Assembly (NCBI GenBank): GCA_023417885.1
Contig: JAEZED010000068.1
Span: 1 to 6,904, forward strand
DNA from: Planctomycetota bacterium
GTDB taxonomy: Bacteria; Planctomycetota; Phycisphaerae; Tepidisphaerales; Tepidisphaeraceae
Direction: 5' to 3'
Length of the DNA: 6,904 bases
The notes below the pieces were generated by a model. The model was given only the letters and a program-made list of their open reading frames with translations. It was not told where the DNA came from and searched no databases. The first letter of the stretch is position 1. Each line of letters opens with the position of its first letter. The position numbers and the translations under genes were made by a program. Shown one piece after another: positions 1-6,268 of the stretch.

Positions 1-116
1 GGCGCTCACCGCCTCTGCCGCCGGGTGTGGTGCCGCGGCGGCTGGCCGTGGCGGAGAGGGCAGTCGCGACGCGAACCGGATCCCCTCTCCGTCCGCTCCG
101 CTGCGCTCCGCGTCCA

Positions 117-135
117 CCCCTCCCGGCGGGAGAGG
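117..135 (-). terminator. Hairpin downstream of the sigma54 activator gene, possible terminator
   Basis: CCCCTCCC (117-124) and GGGAGAGG (128-135) pair around a three-base loop, giving an 8-bp stem with one G.U pair when read on the minus strand. The hairpin lies about 41 bases beyond the stop codon of the activator gene. There is no T-run after it, so intrinsic termination is doubtful; Rho-assisted termination or 3'-end protection are alternatives. The adjoining stretch 86-115 is rich in CCGCTCCG-like words and CCTCTCC at 86-92 could also pair with the right arm. Together they resemble the short dispersed intergenic palindromes of many high-GC genomes. Confidence 0.35.
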
Positions 136-176
136 CGTTGAGAGCACGGGCGCCGCGGCGTCGCCGGCTTCCGGTG

Positions 177-1541
<1,365 letters not shown>

Positions 1542-1581
1542 GGCTCCTCGGTCAGCGTGTGCGGGATCATACCGGCCCGGG

Positions 1582-1596
1582 CCACGGTTGCCGTGG
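1582..1596 (-). other. Intercistronic hairpin between kinase and activator genes
   Basis: CCACGG (1582-1587) and CCGTGG (1591-1596) form a perfect 6-bp stem with a three-base loop, in the 62-base gap between the kinase stop and the activator ATG. A 10-base palindrome, GGCCCGGGCC (1574-1583), overlaps its edge. It has no T-run, so it is more likely an mRNA-processing or translation-tuning structure, or chance in GC-rich DNA, than a terminator. Confidence 0.3.
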
Positions 1597-1603
1597 TTCG
1601 CCT

Positions 1604-2500
1604 TCACGCCGCGGCAGGGGGAACCGGCGCCACACCCGCGGCAGGACGCGGCGCCTCGACCGGCGCCGTCGCCGCCGGAAGGGAGATGACGAAGCGCGTC
1701 CCGCTGCCCGGCGTACTCTCTAGCGAGATCTCCCCGGCATGCGCGTTGACGATGCGCCGCGTCGTGGCCAGGCCCAGCCCCGTGCCACCCTTGCGGCGCG
1801 TGAAGTAGGGCTCGAAGACGCGGCTCTGCTCCTGCTGCGCGATGCCCCGGCCGGTGTCGCTCACCTCCAGGCGCGCCTCGCGCCGCCCGCGCGGCGTGCG
1901 ATCGGACAAGATCCGCAGCGTGACCCGCCCCCCCTCGGGCGTGTGCTGGATCGCGTTGATCAGCAGGTTCAGCAGCGCCTGCTTGATGAGCTTCGGATCA
2001 ACCTGCGCCAGCACCGGCCCGCCGCCCGCGTCATCGGACAGCTCCAGCCGCACGCGAGCCAGGTGCGCCTGCGGGGCGAGGAAGTCGATCAGCTCCTCCG
2101 ACAACTGCACCAGGTTCGTCTCCTGGGCCTCCACCTCCAGCCGCCCGGCGTAGCGGAGGAAGTCGTCGAGGATCTCCCGGAGACGCAGGGTCTCGTTCGT
2201 CAGCCCGCCGATCCGTCGGGCCATCCGGCCGAGTTGCTGCGATTCGGCCTCCGACCCCGCCTCGCGGAGCCGGTGCTCGACGTCCTCCCGCAGGAGCTGG
2301 AGGTTGAGCTGGACGGTGGAAAGGGGGTTCTTGATCTCGTGCGCCAGGCCCCCGGTGAGGAGGCCCAGCTCCGCCAGCCGCTCCGATTCGGCGGCCCGGC
2401 GCTCCAGCTGCCGCGACTTGCGCCACGCCCAGGCGGCGATGACGCCCCCGACGAGGGCCGAGACGAGCACGCCCAGAAGAAAGCCGGCCAGGAGTTGCAT
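1604..2500 (-). CDS. NtrB-type membrane sensor histidine kinase with minimal sensor region
   Basis: A 298-residue histidine kinase that should autophosphorylate and pass the phosphate to the adjacent NtrC-family regulator. One hydrophobic segment (about 4-25) anchors the N-terminus, followed by a short charged linker (27-45). The dimerisation/phosphoacceptor helix has the H-box LAHEIKNPL with H54. The ATPase domain shows the N-box LLNLLINAIQH (N178, N182), G1 box DTGRGI (215-220), F box FEPYF (229-233) and G2 box GTGLGL (239-244). An Ala/Pro-rich tail runs from about 276 to the end. No PAS, GAF, HAMP or extracytoplasmic domain fits between the membrane segment and the H-box, so the signal may arrive through the membrane segment, a partner protein or the linker. 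The frame stays open upstream to 2974, but ATG 2500 is chosen because the upstream translation is Arg/Ser/Pro-rich antisense-like sequence over the cold-shock gene. No strong ribosome-binding site precedes it. Confidence 0.92.
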   Translation of the reverse strand: MQLLAGFLLGVLVSALVGGVIAAWAWRKSRQLERRAAESERLAELGLLTGGLAHEIKNPLSTVQLNLQLLREDVEHRLREAGSEAESQQLGRMARRIGGLTNETLRLREILDDFLRYAGRLEVEAQETNLVQLSEELIDFLAPQAHLARVRLELSDDAGGGPVLAQVDPKLIKQALLNLLINAIQHTPEGGRVTLRILSDRTPRGRREARLEVSDTGRGIAQQEQSRVFEPYFTRRKGGTGLGLATTRRIVNAHAGEISLESTPGSGTRFVISLPAATAPVEAPRPAAGVAPVPPAAA

Positions 2501-2543
2501 CCGTAGGGCGAGCGTAGGCGCCGCCGCCCGCCGGAACGCTGGA

Positions 2544-2559
2544 GGATGGATGGATGGAT
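2544..2559. repeat. Four-copy GGAT tetranucleotide repeat upstream of the kinase gene
   Basis: GGAT occurs four times in tandem. It lies 44-59 bases upstream of the kinase ATG, in the gap between the cold-shock and kinase genes. Four units is a low copy number and the tract is outside the chosen coding frame, so any length change would affect the leader and not the protein. Confidence 0.6.
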
Positions 2560-2566
2560 CACCACG

Positions 2567-2589
2567 CCCGGCCCCTGCGGGCGGCCGGG
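2567..2589 (-). terminator. GC-rich hairpin after the cold-shock gene, possible terminator
   Basis: CCCGGCC (2567-2573) and GGCCGGG (2583-2589) are perfect complements around a nine-base loop. The structure lies about 30 bases past the cold-shock stop and 67 bases before the kinase start. No T-run follows on the minus strand. It could attenuate or separate the cold-shock transcript from the kinase operon, or stabilise the 3' end of the cold-shock mRNA. Confidence 0.35.
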
Positions 2590-2618
2590 ACATGGGGCCG
2601 GGGGGCTGGATATGGAGC

Positions 2619-2909
2619 TCAGAGGGACGGTGCGGCCGGCGGGTTGGGGGCCCCGGAGGACACGGGCATCTCGACCTTCTGGCCCGCCGCCTCCTCCTCC
2701 TCGACGTCCTTGAGGCGGCGCACATCGCGGGCGTGGAGGCCCTTGTCGCCCCGGAGGATCTCGTACTGGACAGGCTCCCCATCCTTGAGCGTCCTGAAGC
2801 CGTCGCCCTGGATGCTCGAGAAGTGAACGAACACGTCCTGTCCCTCGGGCCCGACGATGAAGCCGAAGCCCTTCTTGACATCGAACCACTTGACGTTGCC
2901 GGTGGGCAT
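2619..2909 (-). CDS. Cold-shock domain protein (CspA family) with acidic C-terminal tail
   Basis: A 96-residue protein whose first 67 residues form a complete cold-shock domain, a five-stranded beta barrel that binds single-stranded RNA or DNA and typically acts as an RNA chaperone or antiterminator in the cytoplasm. The start MPTGNVKWFD, RNP1 KGFGFI (13-18) and RNP2 VFVHF (26-30) are intact, and residues 37-67 supply the remaining strands. Classic CspA proteins are about 70 residues; this one adds about 29, beginning with an acidic stretch (DVEEEEAA) and ending in a Pro/Ala-rich segment likely to be disordered. ATG 2909 is preceded by GGAG seven bases upstream, and in-frame sequence farther upstream has no domain character. 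The gene is first on the minus strand, with the two-component pair 118 bases downstream. Its upstream region carries a hairpin plus T-run and short direct repeats, suggesting leader control. Confidence 0.95.
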   Translation of the reverse strand: MPTGNVKWFDVKKGFGFIVGPEGQDVFVHFSSIQGDGFRTLKDGEPVQYEILRGDKGLHARDVRRLKDVEEEEAAGQKVEMPVSSGAPNPPAAPSL

Positions 2910-2949
2910 GAGTGTCTCCGCAGTAGAAACGTAATCGCCACCGTCCCCG

Positions 2950-2966
2950 CACGACCGCCACGACCG
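2950..2966. promoter_or_regulatory. Tandem CACGACCG direct repeats upstream of the cold-shock gene
   Basis: CACGACCG occurs at 2950-2957 and again at 2959-2966, a nine-base period. They lie about 41-57 bases upstream of the cold-shock ATG, between it and the leader hairpin. They could be an operator or a protein-binding leader element; chance is possible in such GC-rich DNA. Confidence 0.25.
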
Positions 2967-2975
2967 GCCACCACG

Positions 2976-2999
2976 AAAAACCGTCCGGATCTCCGGCGG
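2976..2999 (-). terminator. Intrinsic-terminator-like hairpin in the cold-shock gene leader
   Basis: Read on the minus strand, CCGCCGG pairs with CCGG-A-CGG (four-base loop AGAT, one bulged A) and is followed directly by TTTTT, the classic form of a Rho-independent terminator. It lies 66 bases upstream of the cold-shock ATG. No minus-strand gene lies upstream for it to end, because the next gene (3285) is on the plus strand. It may be a leader attenuator of the cold-shock gene, or a guard against antisense transcription. No convincing sigma70 promoter could be placed on either side, so which applies is open. Confidence 0.5.
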
Positions 3000-3122
3000 G
3001 CAGTGCGTTACGGATTCCCTGGAACTTGAATAACCCTCGCTCCAGCGACCCCTCCGGACGCGCCGCACAGAGCCCGCGGCTGGAACCATCCGGATCCTTT
3101 TCCCCGTCCCCTATACAGACTA

Positions 3123-3132
3123 CGGAATTCCG
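3123..3132. promoter_or_regulatory. Perfect 10-base palindrome in the divergent intergenic region
   Basis: CGGAATTCCG is a perfect palindrome lying about 20 bases upstream of the sigma54-like sequence, in the 375-base gap between the divergent cold-shock and receiver genes. Its symmetry does not extend outwards. It is a plausible but unproven operator. The rest of the 2910-3284 gap holds the leader hairpin, the nine-base direct repeats and the sigma54-like site; no further gene is supported. Confidence 0.25.
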
Positions 3133-3152
3133 CCAGTGTTTCAACAATGGCC

Positions 3153-3168
3153 CGGCCAATATCTTGCA
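3153..3168 (+). promoter_or_regulatory. Candidate sigma54 (-24/-12) promoter for the receiver gene
   Basis: CGGCCAATATCTTGCA has GG (3154-3155) and GC (3166-3167) separated by exactly ten bases. The -12 element TTGCA is perfect and the -24 element reads CGGC against the family consensus TGGC. A start of transcription near 3179 would leave a leader of about 105 bases to ATG 3285. The presence of an NtrC-family activator 1.6 kb away makes the match worth noting, but a match of this quality can arise by chance. Confidence 0.35.
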
Positions 3169-3284
3169 TCCCCCGTCTCACGACGCCCTCACCGGCGACG
3201 CCGAGGCGGCCGGGAAGGCGGCACCCGGTTTGCTCCAGCCTGCCGCCCAGGGCCCACGGGACGTTTCCGCGAGGCCCACTTCGG

Positions 3285-3776
3285 ATGCCGTTCCTGCCGG
3301 AGTGCCGCTTGAGTCCCAGCAATCAACCCCGCGACGTTCCCATCCAGGAGTCCAGCCAGCTCCCGGACGACGCCTTCATCGTCAACGACGACCGGCAGCA
3401 GAGCATTCTCGTCGTGGAGGATGAGCGGAACACCCGGCTCGCCCTCCAGCGCTTCCTCCGCCGGGAGGGGTGGCGGGCCTTCTGCTTCGGCACCGCCGCC
3501 GAGACGCTCGACTGGATGTCCCACGCCCATGCCGATGCCACGGCCTCGGCCCCGGTGCGGGGGGCGGTCATCGACATCCACCTGCCCGACGGCGACGGGG
3601 TCGAACTGACCCGGGCCATGCGCCGGCACTTCGGCCCGGACGTGCCGATCGTCATCGTCAGCGGCGACACCTCCATGGAGACCCTGGCCCGCCTCCGCGA
3701 TGCCGGGGGCAACCGCTTCGTCGGAAAGCCGATGTCGCTCCAGGCGCTGCGCGACGCGCTGGAAGGGGGCGCGTGA
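3285..3776 (+). CDS. Single-domain response regulator (receiver only)
   Basis: A 163-residue protein with one CheY-like receiver domain (about 40-162) and no output domain. It would act through protein contacts or as a phosphate relay. The acidic pocket E45/D46 (ILVVEDE), phospho-acceptor D97 (VIDIHLPDGDG), S126 (IVSGD) and K148 (VGKP) are all present, so phosphorylation is expected; the IHLPDGDG stretch is like FixJ/NtrC-type receivers. A polar segment of about 38 residues precedes the domain. The start is uncertain: ATG 3285 is taken here, but TTG 3309 has GGAG six bases upstream and gives a more natural N-terminus (SPSNQ...), while ATG 3147 would add an Arg/Pro-rich stretch. It lies 27 bases before ruvB and may be co-transcribed with it. 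No kinase is adjacent on this strand; the kinase at 1604-2500 is a possible partner. Confidence 0.88.
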   Translation: MPFLPECRLSPSNQPRDVPIQESSQLPDDAFIVNDDRQQSILVVEDERNTRLALQRFLRREGWRAFCFGTAAETLDWMSHAHADATASAPVRGAVIDIHLPDGDGVELTRAMRRHFGPDVPIVIVSGDTSMETLARLRDAGGNRFVGKPMSLQALRDALEGGA

Positions 3777-3803
3777 GGCCGCTGCCCTCTATGATGCCTT
3801 CAC

Positions 3804-4859
3804 ATGGCGCGGGATCGCATCGTCACGGGTGAGTCGCAGGGCGTCGAGGAGCAGCGCACCAACTACGCGCTGCGCCCCACCAGCTTCGACAGCTACATCG
3901 GCCAGCCCACGCTCATCCGCAAGCTCCGCATCGCCGTCGAGGCGGCGCGCGGGCGCAACGAGCCCGTCGATCACTGCCTCTTCCACGGCCCGCCCGGCCT
4001 CGGCAAGACCACCCTCGCCCACGTCATCGCCAACGAGATCGGCACGCGCGTCCACGTCACCACCGGCCCCGCCCTCACCAAGGCCGCCGACCTCGCCGGC
4101 GTCCTCACCAACCTCTCCGAGCGCGACGTCCTCTTCATCGACGAGATCCACCGACTCAGCAAGGTCGTCGAGGAGTACCTCTACTCTTCGATGGAGGACT
4201 TCAAGATCGACATCACCCTCGACGCCGGCGCCCATGCCCGCGTCACCACCATCCCCATCCCGCCGTTCACCATGGTCGGCGCGACCACGCGCCTGGGCCT
4301 CCTCACCGGCCCCATGCGCTCCCGCTTCGGCCTCGTCGAGCACCTCGACTTCTACCGCCCAGAGGACCTCAAGACCATCCTCTCCCTCAACGCCGCGCGC
4401 CTCGCCCTCACCGCAGACGAGCAGGCCCTCTCCGAACTCGCCCGCCGCAGCCGCGGCACCCCGCGCATCGCCAACCGCCTGCTGCGCCGCGTGCGCGACT
4501 TCGCCGCCGTCGAGGCCGACGGCGCCCTCTCCCTCGACATCACCCGCAAGAGCCTCGCGCTCGAAGGGATCGACGAGGCCGGCCTCGACGAGCTGGACCG
4601 CGCCTTCCTCCGCACGATCATCGAGGTCTACAACGGCGGCCCCACCGGCATCGACGCCGTCGCCGCCACCCTCTCCGAGGAGCGCGACACCCTCGAGGAC
4701 GTCATCGAGCCCTACCTCCTCCAGCAGGGCTTCCTCACCCGCACCCGCCAGGGCAGAAGAGCCACGCCGAAGGCCTACGACCACCTGAAGATCAAGTGGA
4801 CCCCACCACCCACCACCCCATCCGGCAATGGCGAGGGGCCGGGGATGTTTGGGGATTAA
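3804..4859 (+). CDS. ruvB: Holliday junction branch-migration ATPase RuvB
   Basis: RuvB is the hexameric AAA+ motor that, with RuvA, drives branch migration of Holliday junctions during recombination and repair before RuvC cuts. The 351-residue product is full length. It shows the N-terminal ALRPTSFDSYIGQ segment, Walker A GPPGLGKT (62-69), Walker B LFIDEIHRL (about 110-118), sensor 1 VGATTR (158-163), the arginine-finger region GPMRSRFG (169-176), sensor 2 GTPRIANRLLRR (218-229) and a C-terminal winged helix ending in the RQGRRATPKAY stretch (315-325). A short Pro/Gly-rich tail follows. No clear ribosome-binding site precedes ATG 3804, so coupling with the receiver gene 27 bases upstream is possible. 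ruvA and ruvC are not in the window. A REP palindrome begins two bases after the TAA and may form the 3' end of the message. Confidence 0.98.
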   Translation: MARDRIVTGESQGVEEQRTNYALRPTSFDSYIGQPTLIRKLRIAVEAARGRNEPVDHCLFHGPPGLGKTTLAHVIANEIGTRVHVTTGPALTKAADLAGVLTNLSERDVLFIDEIHRLSKVVEEYLYSSMEDFKIDITLDAGAHARVTTIPIPPFTMVGATTRLGLLTGPMRSRFGLVEHLDFYRPEDLKTILSLNAARLALTADEQALSELARRSRGTPRIANRLLRRVRDFAAVEADGALSLDITRKSLALEGIDEAGLDELDRAFLRTIIEVYNGGPTGIDAVAATLSEERDTLEDVIEPYLLQQGFLTRTRQGRRATPKAYDHLKIKWTPPPTTPSGNGEGPGMFGD

Positions 4860-4860
4860 C

Positions 4861-4888
4861 AGTGCCACTGGCGGCTTGTCCGCCAGTG
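4861..4888 (+). repeat. REP-type palindrome, copy A (forward)
   Basis: After the head AGTGC, arms CACTGGCGG (4866-4874) and CCGCCAGTG (4880-4888) form a perfect 9-bp stem with loop CTTGT. It abuts the ruvB stop codon. With the reversed half copy at 4909-4929 it forms an inverted pair like a REPIN (two inverted REP units mobilised together). Confidence 0.9.
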
Positions 4889-4908
4889 CGATTCGGACAC
4901 CTGCAACA

Positions 4909-4929
4909 GACAAGCTGCCAGTGCCACTG
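4909..4929 (-). repeat. REP-type palindrome, copy A' (reverse, degraded)
   Basis: Read on the minus strand this is CAGTGG followed by CACTGGCAG-type arm sequence and the loop CTTGT; the second arm has decayed to CTGTTGCAGG. It faces copy A at a distance of 20 bases, consistent with an old REPIN that has lost one stem. Confidence 0.65.
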
Positions 4930-4947
4930 CAACACGCGCAGGTGCAG

Positions 4948-4981
4948 GTGCCACTGGCGGCTTGTCCGCCAGTGTCCGGGT
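4948..4981 (+). repeat. REP-type palindrome, copy B (forward, before the transposase)
   Basis: Arms CACTGGCGG (4952-4960) and CCGCCAGTG (4966-4974) with loop CTTGT, preceded by GTGC and followed by TCCGGGT. That 3' extension is shared only with copy C on the other side of the transposase, so B and C form a direct repeat bracketing the transposase gene. It ends 15 bases before the GTG start. Confidence 0.9.
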
Positions 4982-4996
4982 CAGTAAAAAGCACGC

Positions 4997-5566
4997 GTGC
5001 CAAGTCTGCCCCACCGCAAGCGCGTCAAGCATCGCGTGCTCCCGGGAGTGGCGCGGTTCCTTACCTTTTCGTGCTATCAGCACCGACCGCTGCTATCAAA
5101 CGAACATGCCTGCGCCCTGCTCTCCAGAGCCGTTGAGGCGGCGTGCGAACGGCACTGCTTCCATCTTGCCGCTTTCATCTACATGCCGGATCACGTGCAC
5201 CTGCTTGTCTTGCCGCTGGCTGAGTCCAGCAGCGTGTCGCGCCTGCTGTATGCGATCAAGCGACCGTTCTCCTACCGGGTCCGGCGGTGGCTCGCGACAA
5301 ATGACCCCGCGCTGCTGAGCGGGTTGACGGTGCGTGAGCGACCGAACAAGATGGCTTTCCGCTTCTGGCAGGAGGGTTCCGGATATGATCGAGATGTCGA
5401 GGAAACGGCCAGCTTCTGGCAGGCTGTGGACTACATCCACGAGAACCCGGTGGAAGCGGGTCTCTGCGCCCTTGCAGGCGATTGGCCTTGGACGAGCTGG
5501 CACTGGTGGGAGAATCGAGTCCAGCGGCCGCTCCTGCCCAGGATGGCACCGTTACCGGAAGACTGA
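4997..5566 (+). CDS. REP-associated tyrosine transposase (RAYT, IS200-like HUH nuclease)
   Basis: A 189-residue Y1-type HUH nuclease of the IS200/IS605-related RAYT family, single-copy domesticated relatives of transposases that are thought to cut and move REP palindromes as single strands. The HUH motif is H66-V-H68 in the stretch YMPDHVHLLVLPL. The probable catalytic tyrosine is Y146 in DYIHENPVEAGL. FWQEGSGYDRD (123-133) and the opening PGVARFLTFSCYQHRPLL (16-33) are also characteristic. Length is in the family range and no frame break is seen, so the protein looks active. GTG 4997 is the only start that keeps the N-terminal basic PHRKRVKH segment; no strong ribosome-binding site precedes it. 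Copies A, A' and B lie upstream and C and D downstream, the expected partner sequences of this family. GC content appears somewhat lower than in ruvB, fitting acquisition. Confidence 0.93.
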   Translation: MPSLPHRKRVKHRVLPGVARFLTFSCYQHRPLLSNEHACALLSRAVEAACERHCFHLAAFIYMPDHVHLLVLPLAESSSVSRLLYAIKRPFSYRVRRWLATNDPALLSGLTVRERPNKMAFRFWQEGSGYDRDVEETASFWQAVDYIHENPVEAGLCALAGDWPWTSWHWWENRVQRPLLPRMAPLPED

Positions 5567-5584
5567 GTGTGAGCGCGCCCCGGG

Positions 5585-5620
5585 CAGTGCCACTGGCAGC
5601 TCGTCTGCCAGTGTCCGGGT
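5585..5620 (+). repeat. REP-type palindrome, copy C (forward, compensated stem)
   Basis: Arms CACTGGCAG (5591-5599) and CTGCCAGTG (5605-5613) enclose loop CTCGT, with head CAGTGC and tail TCCGGGT. Against copies A, B and D, the left arm has G-to-A and the right arm has the matching C-to-T, so the stem still pairs perfectly. It forms an inverted pair with copy D eight bases on. Confidence 0.92.
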
Positions 5621-5621
5621 G

Positions 5622-5650
5622 CACTGGCGGACAAGCCGCCAGTGGCACTG
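5622..5650 (-). repeat. REP-type palindrome, copy D (reverse)
   Basis: Arms CACTGGCGG (5622-5630) and CCGCCAGTG (5636-5644) enclose ACAAG, the reverse of the loop in the other copies; GCACTG (5645-5650) is the reversed head. Copies C and D are head-to-tail mirrors separated by only TCCGGGTG, a compact REPIN. Confidence 0.9.
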
Positions 5651-5752
5651 TCATGCGCGAACGTACTTGTGGTCCTGGCCTGGACGGTCTGGGGAACCTT
5701 CCGCCTCATCGACGCCTTCTACAGCGGGCCGCGGACTTTCGATCATGCTCGG

Positions 5753-5804
5753 CTGATTCTCCGGCAGCCAACACGGGGCGTCAGCACGGGAGCGCAGTGC
5801 GCGG
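5753..5804. repeat. 52-base direct repeat, copy 1
   Basis: Begins with CTGATTCTCCGGC, identical for 13 bases to copy 2 at 6297-6348, and continues without gaps at about 80% identity by my hand alignment (42 of 52 positions). It lies 35 bases past the stop of the minus-strand hypothetical gene. The forward translation of both copies contains LILR-PTRGV-T-AQ, which may be a decayed coding segment or a by-product. The wider unassigned stretch 5651-5838 holds no gene I can support. Confidence 0.7.
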
Positions 5805-5838
5805 GAACGACATTCGGCCGGCGGCGGCCAGCGCCATG

Positions 5839-6252
5839 CTATCGCGACGCCGGAAGTCGAATCGTGCTTGGATCATGGTTGCCGTCGTAATAGTTGATTC
5901 GAAGTGTGCCCGCGTCTTCGTGCCACTCGAATGACTTCGGAAGCGCGAACGTCCCGTCGGTTACGTCGGTTGTCTTACTCGTCCGCCGGTCGAACAGACG
6001 TAACGAACCGTTGTCTTCGAAAACGGCAAAGCGACCTGTCGGCGAGATGGAATACTGTCCGACGGAACCAACGCGCGTCGAACCGTAGTAGAGCTCCTGC
6101 CAATGCCTGCGACCTTCAAAGCCACTGCTTGGCCGTGAGCGGTGTTCAAGCCGGTAGCCGTTTCCGGAATGTTCGGCAGTCTGGCAGGAGACCGAAACGC
6201 CCGCGAGGACGAGGGCCGACACGCTTAGAAGGTGCAGGTGACTGCGACGCAT
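5839..6252 (-). CDS. Hypothetical small exported protein, probable lipoprotein
   Basis: A 137-residue protein of unrecognised family. The N-terminus MRRSHLHLLSVSALVLAGV has two arginines and a hydrophobic core, then SVSC with C23; this fits a lipoprotein signal peptide with a weak lipobox, or an ordinary Sec signal. The mature part is polar and has beta-propeller-like phrasing: YSISPTGRFAVFEDNG (67-82), LRLFDRRT and TTDVTDG, then LPKSFEWHEDAGTLRINYYDG. One or two WD40- or TolB-like blades would fit, but 110 residues is too short for a full propeller. ATG 6252 is preceded by AGGAG about ten bases upstream; a longer frame to 6315 lacks signal-peptide character before it. Its GC content is visibly lower than that of all neighbours. 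Direct repeats flank it closely on both sides, so it may be a transferred, cassette-like gene. Confidence 0.75.
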   Translation of the reverse strand: MRRSHLHLLSVSALVLAGVSVSCQTAEHSGNGYRLEHRSRPSSGFEGRRHWQELYYGSTRVGSVGQYSISPTGRFAVFEDNGSLRLFDRRTSKTTDVTDGTFALPKSFEWHEDAGTLRINYYDGNHDPSTIRLPASR

Positions 6253-6268
6253 AACTCGCGACTCCTGC

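Noticed and set aside
1..13. Possible GTG start (GTGAGCGCC, minus strand) at the left edge with a nearby GAGG
   Set aside because: Only three codons lie inside the window, so no gene can be supported.
1542..1607. GTG start overlapping the kinase stop, adding 22 residues to the activator
   Set aside because: The overlap would allow coupling, but the added residues are not part of a receiver domain and the downstream ATG has a purine-rich ribosome-binding site.
2501..2974. N-terminal extension of the histidine kinase up to 2974
   Set aside because: The extension overlaps the cold-shock gene in another frame and reads as Arg/Ser/Pro-rich sequence with no domain; the membrane segment starts right at the ATG at 2500.
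3130..3138. CCGCCAGTG, identical to one arm of the REP units, in the intergenic region before the receiver gene
   Set aside because: Only one arm is present, with no loop or partner arm; nine bases can match by chance.
3102..3146. Sigma70 promoter for the cold-shock gene (TTGAAA and TATAGG on the minus strand)
   Set aside because: The two boxes are 23 bases apart, too far for a standard promoter; the alternative TAGTCT at 16 bases matches only three of six positions.
3789..5003. Long minus-strand open frame opposite ruvB
   Set aside because: Its Gly/Val/Glu/Ala-rich translation is the mirror of ruvB codon usage, and ruvB itself is unmistakable.
4861..5650. CRISPR array
   Set aside because: The repeats are palindromic, in both orientations, irregularly spaced, and surround a RAYT gene; no uniform spacers or cas genes.
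5642..5890. Small plus-strand ORF with a hydrophobic stretch after the REP pair
   Set aside because: It starts inside a REP unit, has no ribosome-binding site, and runs through the 52-base repeat; no support beyond being open.
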